Assembly: GCF_963259705.1 (NCBI RefSeq) | Contig: NC_081844.1 | Coordinates: forward strand, 15,919,715-15,983,714 | Origin: Myotis daubentonii | Lineage: Eukaryota > Chordata > Mammalia > Chiroptera > Vespertilionidae | Direction of reading: 5' to 3' | Length of the DNA stretch: 64,000 nucleotides | Notes under the pieces: generated by a model | What the model saw: the letters and a program-made list of their open reading frames with translations, nothing else | Database searches by the model: none | What the model was told of the DNA's origin: nothing | Made by a program: the position numbers and the translations under genes | Shown here: piece after piece, positions 56,500-64,000 of the stretch | Numbering within the stretch: the stretch's first letter is position 1 | How the letters are laid out: each line of letters starts with the position of its first letter

Positions 56500-57925
56500 A
56501 CCAGTAAATATTATCTTGAGATAGAGGACCATATATAGCCCAGTTCACCCAGGACCATCCTAGATTTCAACTGTTCTCCTAGCATAATTGTTAATAGTGC
56601 CCTCTTTTACTCTCAAAGTATCCCAATTTGAGGGATAAATGAGTCTTGGTTATTCAGATGGGTTATCAATATACTATTTTAATAGAATAATCTACTTCTA
56701 AAATAAAACAAAAATAGTATGATGAATCTTTAATTTATTTATCTGGTGAGTCTCCAAGACAGAGTGAAAGGTTAGTCCTAAACAGGTTTCCTTAAATTTT
56801 TACTAAAATGTAATGGTACTACAGTTGTGCTTAACAACAATAACAACAAAAATCTTTTATAGTTTAGAGAGTCTTACTGAAACATTTTCAGATGAATTAT
56901 ATGCTATTTGATATAATTATATGAAGATAGGGGGCAGGGACTAAGCAATGGAATAAATGAGTGATGCTCACTTGGAAGTTCATAATATGAGTTCTCTCTA
57001 CCACTAAAGTATGTTTGAAATACTTATAATAAAAAATAGAAATAATTACCAAAAAAGGGTATAAACTTTAGAGAACCTTTTTTTAAAGAGAAATTTACAT
57101 GAGACTCAATCAAGAGCTACACTTAATCTAACTTATTAGAGATGACTTCAGAGAATTAACATACTCTGAAATCTTGATACAAAAAATAGAAAAATGAAAG
57201 AGTACACAGTTAATCATTCTTCTTTTTATACTCAATTTACATCTTTAAACTTGTATTCTCAGCTCTTTCCAAGCTTTGAAATGAACCCTACAGAAAGTCT
57301 GCTTCTTTTAAATATCCCACTTAGTAAATCAAAGAAAGTGGTTAACAAACTAAAAACAACATGAAATAAGATAAAATCAAAGATGCTGGAATCATAAAAA
57401 AAGTATCTCAACAGAGGTAGTACTATAGACAGATATTATTTAACTTCTACCAATAGTATTATTACTAATAAAAATCAGTTTCCTCCAGTTGCAATCAGAG
57501 AACAGTTTGCAAAATAGAAAACCAATGTTCCTTACTAGTATATATTATAAAAGTTATGTAATTAGAGGTGATAACAACCTGAAGAGCTCCTGGGGGAGGA
57601 ATTCAGAAAGATTTTTTTCTTCCTCTCAAATTCTTCAGTTAAAACTTATTTTAAATAAAACAAGTAAACAAGTCACTTAGTTAAATGAAAGCAAAAGGAA
57701 GGTTGAAATGAATTAAGGGATTATGCCCAGCTAAGAGAAATGGGACACAGCTGAGCCAGGAACCTTAAGAGGAATTAAGATTGGCTTGGGACATGCATAA
57801 CAGAAAGTACAAGAGTCCTTGATTTTCAGATTAGAGCAAATAAAATCAGTATCTGTCAAATCAGGAAAAGAGAATCTTCCACTTTAACCTCACATTATTC
57901 CTGGCTATGTTCAGAAGCCAAAATT
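56500..57925. other. Intron 1 sequence, nothing recognised
   Basis: AT-rich with no clear family. Confidence 0.45.
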
Positions 57926-59880
57926 CTTTTTTTTCTTTATCTTTATTGATTAAGGTATTACATGTGTCCTTATCTCCCCATTGGCCCCCACTCCCCACTC
58001 ATGCCCTCACCGCCCTGTTGTCTGTGTCCATTGGTTAGGCTTATATGCATGCATACAAGTCCTTTGGTTGATCTCTTCCCCTTACCCTCACACTCCCCTA
58101 TCTTCCTTCTGAGGTTTGACAGTCTGATCGATGCTTCTGTCTCTGGATCTCTTTTTGTTCATCAGTTTATGTTGTTCATTATATTCCACAAATGAGTGAG
58201 AGCATGTGATATTTATCTTTCTCTGACTGGCTTATTTCGCTTACCATAATGCTCTCCAGTTCCATCCATACTGTTGCAAATGGTAAGAATTCCTTCTTTT
58301 TTATGGCAGCATAGTATTCCATTGTGTAGATGTACCACAGTTTTCTAATCCACTCATCTGCTGATGGGCACTTAGGCTGTTTCCAAATCTTAGCTATGGT
58401 GAATTGTGCTGCTATGAACATAGGGGTGTATATATCCTTTCTGATTGGTGTTTCTAGTCTCTTGAGATATATTCCTAGAAGTGGGATCACTGGGTCAAAT
58501 GGGAGTTCCATTTTTAATTTTTTGAGGAAACTCCATACTGTTTTCCACAGTGGCTTCACCAGTCTGCATTCCCACCAGCAGTGCACAAAGGTTCCTTTTT
58601 CTCCACATCCCCGCCAGCACTTGTCATTTGTTGCTTTGTTGATGATAGCCAGTCTGACAGGTGTGAGAGGTACCACATTGTCGTTTTGATTTGCATCTCT
58701 TGGATGATTAGTGACTTTGAGCATGTTTTCATATGTCTTTCGGCCTTCCTTATGTCCTCTTTTGAAAAGTATCTCTTTAGGTCTGTTGCCCATTTTTTGA
58801 TTGAACTGTTTATCTTCCTTTTGTTAAGTTGTTGAGTTCCCTGTAAATGTTGGAGATTAAACCCTTATCGGTGATAACATTGGCAAATATGTTCTCCCAA
58901 GCAGTGGGCTTTCTTGTTGTTTTGATGGTTTATTTTGCTGTGCAGAAGCTTTTTATTTTGATGTAGTCCCATTGGTTTATTTTCTCTTTAGTTTCCATTG
59001 CCCTAGTAGCTGTATCAGTGAAGATATTGCTTTGGCATATGTCTAAGATTTTGCTGCCTGTGGATTCCTCTAATATTTTTATGGTTTCCCATCTATGTTT
59101 AAGTCCTTTATCAATTTTGAGTTTATTTTTGTGTATGGTGTAAGTTGGTGGTCTAGTTTCTTTTTTTTTTTTTTTGCATGTATCTGTCCAATTTTCCCAA
59201 CACCATTTATTAAAAAGACTGTCTTGACTCCATTGTATGTTCTTGCCTCCTTTGTCAAATATTAATTGAGCATAGTGGTTTGGGTCGATTTCTGGGTTCT
59301 CTATCCTATTCCATTGATCTATATGTCTGTTCTTGTGCCAGTACCAGGCAGTTTTGAGAACAGTGGCTTTGTAATTCATCTTGATATCTGGTATTGAGAT
59401 CCCACCTACTTTGTTCTTTCTCAGGATTGTTGCAGCTATTTGATGTCTTTTTTTAAAAAATATATTTCATTGATTTTTTACAGAGAGGAGGGGAGAGGGA
59501 TAGAGAGCTAGAAACATTGATGAGAAACATCTATCAGCTGCCTCCTGCACACTCCCTACTAGGGATGTGCCCACAACCAAGGTACATGTCCCTGACTGGA
59601 ATCGAACCAGGGACCCTTCAGTCCACAGGCCGATGCTCTATCCACTGAACCAAACCAGTTAAGGCTCTTTTTTTATTCCAGATGAATTTTTGGAGAGTTC
59701 GTTCTAGGTCTGTGAAATATGCCATTGGTATTTTAATGGGGAGTGCATTGAATCTATAGATTTTTAGTAGAATGGATATTTTAATGATGTTGATTCTACC
59801 AATCCATGAACACGGTATGTCCTCCCATCTGTTTATGTCTCTAAATTCTATCTCCCTTCTTTTATTAGATAGTTCCATGA
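57926..59880 (-). pseudogene. L1 ORF2 C-terminus and 3' UTR, 5'-truncated
   Basis: Antisense L1. The 3' UTR lies at 57926-58180. ORF2p pieces run 58179-58793 (SLLVRN-like region replaced by [18 protein letters not shown], the Cys-rich domain, then [20 protein letters not shown]), 58930-59379 (AWYWHKNRHIDQWNRIE) and 59680-59880 ([20 protein letters not shown]). Frames are shifted near 58,800-58,930 and a SINE splits 59441-59668. The reverse transcriptase and endonuclease domains are absent. Younger than the other L1 blocks. Confidence 0.9.
59441..59668 (-). mobile_element. VES SINE in L1 ORF2
   Basis: Antisense copy; CTCTTTTTTT/GTCTTTTTTT flanks, head AAACCAGTTAAGGCT. Confidence 0.92.
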
Positions 59881-60005
59881 GCACTATAGTTGAAGTTGAT
59901 TCATAGAAGAGTGGAAACAGCCACAGTCCTGAGAAGACTAAAGGAAATTTGGTCATAAAAAGAAATAACAGAAACTTTCCAATAAAACTTTAAAAAAAAA
60001 AAAAA

Positions 60006-60231
60006 GCCCCAACCTGGCCGGCATGGCTCAGTAGTTGAGTGTTGACCTATGAACAGTTCTATTACCGGTCAGGGCACATACCCAGATTGCAGGCTCTCCC
60101 CAGTGGGGGGCGTGCAGGAGGCAGCTGATCCAGGATTTTCTCTCATCGTTGATGTTTGTCTCTCCCTCTCCCTTCCTCTCTGAAATCAATAAAAATATTT
60201 TTTAAAATAAATGAATAAATAAATAAATAAA
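60006..60231 (+). mobile_element. VES SINE
   Basis: Sense copy CCCCAACCTGGCCGGCATGG with (AAAT)n tail. Confidence 0.9.
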
Positions 60232-60334
60232 CCCCCAGATACAGAGTGACCAAATGTCCATGTATGCCTTTTGTGAGATTCCAGTTTATTTATTTTGCCC
60301 CCCTTTACTCTCAAGTATCCTGGTTTTGTTGTTA

Positions 60335-60595
60335 TTTTGTTAATCCTCATCCAAGGATTTTTTTTAAAAAAAAACAGTATGGAAGGGAGAGGGAGAGAGA
60401 GGGAAAAAAAACATACAAAAAAAATCAACGTGAAAAACATCAATGTGAGAGAGACACATCACTGGTAGTCTCCTGACATGGCCCCGGGGGAATCGAGCCT
60501 GCAAGCATTGTACATGCCCTTGATTGGATTCAAACCCTCAACCCTTCAGTCCACAGGCAATGCTCTAACAACTGAGAAAAACCAGGTAGGGCTCA
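60335..60595 (-). mobile_element. VES SINE, diverged
   Basis: Antisense copy of the TTAATCCTCATCCAAGGATT subtype; CAAGTATCCTG is duplicated (60313, 60594). Confidence 0.85.
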
Positions 60596-60604
60596 AGTAT
60601 CCTG

Positions 60605-61320
60605 TTTTTAATGACCTATCCAAGATCAACATTTATTAGAATCAACTGGGGTATTTGTTTAAAATGTAGATTCTCAGACTTGTGCAATGAGAACTTCTGA
60701 GGATCCTGCACAGGATCTAGAGAAGTGCTTTGTAAACTATCTATGGAAACTCTTCCCCACCCCCAATCTGTTAAAACCTTTGTAATATGCAATAAGAATA
60801 AATTACTAGAAAATGATCACATGCATAGATGTGTGCCAATGTCAAATTCCTATAAAGCTTTTAAGTGCTCAAGTTCTGTACTTATTGCAGTTAATAACAA
60901 TTGGTGGATGGACTTGACACTAGCGCACAGACCACACTTGGAGTAACACTGGTTTGGATAAACATGGACTTAGTAAAGGACCAGAGTCAAAACTCAGACA
61001 CACATCTTCAAGCCCAAGTTTGGAGATTTTAGTAAATCTAATGGACACAAAAGATGATGTTCAACTGACTTCACTACTCACCTCACAATGAATGATAACC
61101 TTGTTCTAAGAACCCAAATCTCTGACAAGTTCATTTCTAACCACCTTTAATGTCACACAAGATTTCACGAATAAAAAATACAACCTAAACACTTAGACTC
61201 TGCAGGAAGATGAAGAAACTGAAGTTTTAGCTTCTAACATCTTCATGCTTTAAACTATGAAGTATATGAACTATAACATTAAGGTTGTTTCTTGCATCCT
61301 TTCGAATTACAAATAAGCCA
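60605..61320. other. Intron 1 sequence with a MER5-like scrap
   Basis: 60630-60740 (TTAGAATCAACTGGGGTATTTGTTTAAAATG) resembles MER5. The rest is unrecognised. Confidence 0.45.
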
Positions 61321-61920
61321 CTTACCATCACACACACTAGTTTCCCCCTTTTCACTTCTGTGGCTGTATGTTGATGCTTTAAGTATTCCATCTGTAAAGT
61401 TGTATTTATATTCAGAAGTGGAATTATTGAACCATCATGTGGCAGTTCTATTTTTAATTTTTTGAAGAACCTCCATACCGTTTTCCATAGTGGCTACATC
61501 AAGGAGGGTTCCCTTTTCCCCACACTCTTACCAATACATTCTCTCTTGCTTTTTTATGACATTCTAACAGGTGTGAGAAGATATATTGCTGTGGTTTTAA
61601 TTTGCAGCTTCCTGATTAGTGATGTAGAGCATCTTTTCCAGTCCCTATTGGTCATCTGTATATCTTCTTTGGGAAAATCTCTATTCAATTCCTGTGCCTA
61701 TTTTTAAATTGAGTTGTTGAGGTTTTTCTTGCTGTGGAGTTACATGAGTTTATTATATATTTTTTATATTAACCCTTATCAGATATATAATTTGTAAATA
61801 TTTTCTCCCACTTAGTAGGTTGCCTTTCAATTTTGTTGTTTCTTTTGCTGTGCAAGTTTGGTGGTTGTTTGTTTTTTTGTTTGGTTTATAGCAAAGTTAC
61901 CTTTTTCTTTTTTTATGATC

Positions 61921-62162
61921 TTTAAAAAATTCTTTTATAATTTCTTAATCATCACCCGAGGTTATGTTTTTATTGATTTTAGAGAGAGAGGAAGGGAGAG
62001 GGAGAAAGACTGATGAGAGAAATATTGATTGGTCGCCTCCTGCACTTGCCCTGACCAGGGATCGAATGGGCAACCTGAATATTTGCCCTAACCGGGAATC
62101 AAACCTGCAACCCTTCAGTACACAGGACAATGTTCCAACCAACTGAGCCATACTGGCCAGGG
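61921..62162 (-). mobile_element. VES SINE
   Basis: Antisense copy of the ATCATCACCCGAGGTTATGTTTT subtype, head GAGCCATACTGGCCAGGGC. Confidence 0.9.
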
Positions 62163-62215
62163 CCTTTTTTTTTTTTTCTTAAACTTTATTTTTATTGTTG
62201 CAATCACTTTTTTAA

Positions 62216-62431
62216 AACTTTTAAAAAATATATTTTTTATCTCAGAGAGGAAGGGAGTAGGAGAGATAGAAACATTAAAGATGAGAGAAAATCATTGATC
62301 GGCTACCTCCTGCAGGCCCCCTCACTGAGGATCAAGCCCACAATCAGGGCATGTGCCCTGACCGGGAATCGAGCCATGACCTTCTGATTCCTAAGTCAAT
62401 GCTCAACCACTGAGCCATGCCAGCCGGACTT
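62216..62431 (-). mobile_element. VES SINE
   Basis: Antisense copy, head GCCATGCCAGCCGGACT; flank AAACTTT/GGACTTT. Confidence 0.9.
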
Positions 62432-63414
62432 TAGTATGATATAGTCCCACTTATTTTTGCCTTTGTTTCTTATGCTTTTGAAGTCATATTAAAAAAAAAA
62501 AAAAGATTGCCAAGACCAACATCAAGCTTTTCCTGTTTCCTTTAGAAATTTCAGGGTTTCAGGGCTTATGTTTAAGACTTTAACTCACTTTGAGTTAATT
62601 TTTGGGTGGTTTAAGATAGGGGTCTAATTTCATTCTTCTGCATGTGGTTATACTGTTTCCTCAGCACCATTTATCAAAGAGACTATCCTTTCCCCACTGG
62701 CATTCTTGGCTCCCTTGTCAAATATTAGTTGACTGTACAGAAGGTTAATTTCTAGATGTTTGATTGTTCCACTGGTCTGTATGCCCATTTTTATGCCAGT
62801 ACCATTCCATTTTTATTATCATAGTTTATAGTATAGTTTAAAATCAGGAAGTGTGATGCCTCTAGCTTTGTTCTTCTTCCTCAGGACTGCTTTGGCTATT
62901 CAGAGTCTTCTGTGGTTCCATACAAATTTTACAATTGTTTATTTCTATTTCCATGAAAAACGCCATTGAAGTTTTGATAGGGATTGCACTAAATCTATAG
63001 ACGGCTTTGGGTAGTATGGTCATTTTAGTAACATTAATTCTTCTGAACACAGGGTATCTTTCCATTTGTTTTTGTCTTCAATTTCTTTAATCAAATCTTA
63101 TAGTTTTGGGCAGGGGTTGGGGGAGGGGAAAAAAGGGACATCTGTAATACTTTCAACAATAAAGATAATTTTTTAAAAGGAAAAAAATCTTGCAGTTTTC
63201 AGTATACATTTCTTTCACCTTAGAGTTAAATTTATTCCTAAGTACTTTATTGTTTTTGATGCTAAATAGACTGTTTTATTTTTCAAATATTTTGTTTTAG
63301 TGTACACAAGTGATTTCTGTATGTTGATTTTGTATCCTGAAATTATACTGAATTCACTGATTAGTTCTAGGAGTTCTTCAGTGAAGTCTTTAGGATTTTC
63401 TATATGTAAAAATA

Positions 63415-63760
63415 CTAGAAGCCCAGTGCACGGATTCATGTACCGGTGGGGTCCCTCAGCCTGGCCTGTGCCCTCTTGCAATCCGGGACCCCTCAGGGAA
63501 TGTTGGACTGCCGATTTCAGCCCGATCCCTGCAGGCCAGGCTGAGGGACCCCATCAGTGCACGAATCTGTGCACCAGGCCTCTAGTATGCATATAAGATC
63601 TTTGGTTAATCTCTTCCCGCCCTCCCCCTTTCCTCTGAGATTCATCGTCTGTCCCATGTTTCCATGCCTGTAAGTTGAGCATCTGTGCCCTGGTGGTCAG
63701 TGCGCATCATAGCTACTGGTTGAACGATGAAACGGTTGCTTAGGCTTTTATATATATAGA
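63415..63760 (-). mobile_element. Helitron with an extra inverted 3' end inside
   Basis: Left edge CTAGAAGCCCAGTGCACGG (3' end), right edge complements TCTATATATATAAAAGCCTAA (5' end). An opposing CCTCTAG end sits at 63585. The same family as 25921-26250. Confidence 0.88.
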
Positions 63761-63762
63761 TA

Positions 63763-63966
63763 TCATTTGGCCTAACGTGGCTAAAGGTGGCAGGTTCGAT
63801 TCCCTGTTAAGGCACATACCCAGGTTGTGGGTTCCATCTACTGGTTGGAGTGAATGTGGGAGGCAACCAACCAATGTGTCGCAGGCATGTGCCCTTGATT
63901 GGAATCAAAGCTGGGATTTCAGTCCACAGGCTGATGCTCTATCCACTGAACCAGACCAGCTAGGGC
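63763..63966. mobile_element. Two VES SINE pieces joined in inverted orientation
   Basis: 63763-63885 is a sense head and part of the body; 63886-63966 is an antisense head ending CAGACCAGCTAGGGC. The join is at CAATGTGTCG|CAGGCATGTGCCC. The L1 continues on both sides. Confidence 0.8.
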
Positions 63967-64000
63967 AAGCTTTCAGTTTTTCATTGTTGAGTATGTTGGC

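Larger units (their letters stand above)
61320..63414 (-). mobile_element. Old L1 ORF2, antisense
   Basis: Collinear antisense ORF2 text: GAACCTCCATACCGTTTTCCATAG, CAGGTGTGAGAAGATAT, TCATTCTTCTGCATGTGG, GCACCATTTATCAAAGAG, CATTGAAGTTTTGATAGGGATTG. It resumes at 63967 (AAGCTTTCAGTTTTTCATTG). Many stops. Interrupted by SINEs, a Helitron and a short L1 3'-end motif at 63113-63180. Confidence 0.85.

Overview
The window reads as nuclear DNA of a vesper bat (Vespertilionidae, Myotis/Eptesicus-like). The evidence is a vertebrate GT-AG gene embedded in a repeat mix known for that family: dozens of tRNA-derived VES SINEs, many Helitrons (5' TC...TATAATAAAAG, 3' hairpin plus CCTCTAG), SPIN-type hAT elements, mariner MITEs, and L1/HAL1 elements on top of older mammalian L1, L2, MIR, MER5, Tigger and MaLR remnants.

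The one host gene is on the minus strand: the calcineurin A gamma catalytic subunit (PPP3CC by sequence, e.g. PFPPTQRLT and the short NGKP loop). Nine internal coding exons can be placed to the base, with canonical splice sites and matching phases: 53716-53913, 53037-53161, 34737-34848, 21210-21355, 17749-17888, 13825-13902, 13644-13738, 8959-9084 and 8101-8172. They total 1,092 nt (364 codons) and carry the complete metallophosphatase core through the start of the calcineurin-B-binding helix. The first exon (above 64000) and the last exons, with the calmodulin-binding and autoinhibitory segments (below 1), are outside the window. By analogy with paralogues these are exons 2-10.

Layout. 1-6530: intron downstream of exon 10, an old antisense L1 cut up by SINEs, Helitrons and a 33-nt U2 snRNA retro-fragment. 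6530-21355: exons 10 to 5, with short introns, MIR/L2/L1 relics, a Tigger, a SPIN, mariner relics and a long hairpin. 21356-34736: intron with a 1-kb unit bounded by near-perfect inverted repeats, a minus-strand HAL1, and a full-length HAL1 nested in a SPIN. 34849-53036: the largest intron, dominated by head-to-tail Helitron clusters and a second full-length HAL1. 53914-64000: part of intron 1, with two antisense L1 ORF2 blocks and more SINEs and Helitrons.

Apart from PPP3CC, the only long open frames with recognisable protein content are retrotransposon frames (HAL1 ORF1p, L1 ORF2p pieces). The most interesting material is in the mobile DNA: chimeric tandem Helitrons whose first partner lacks its own terminator hairpin and which recur as units, Helitrons with an extra inverted 3' end, the HAL1-in-SPIN nest with both target duplications intact, and two unexplained inverted-repeat structures. 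Family names come from recognition by eye; no database search was run. Repeat ends without target-site duplications are approximate.
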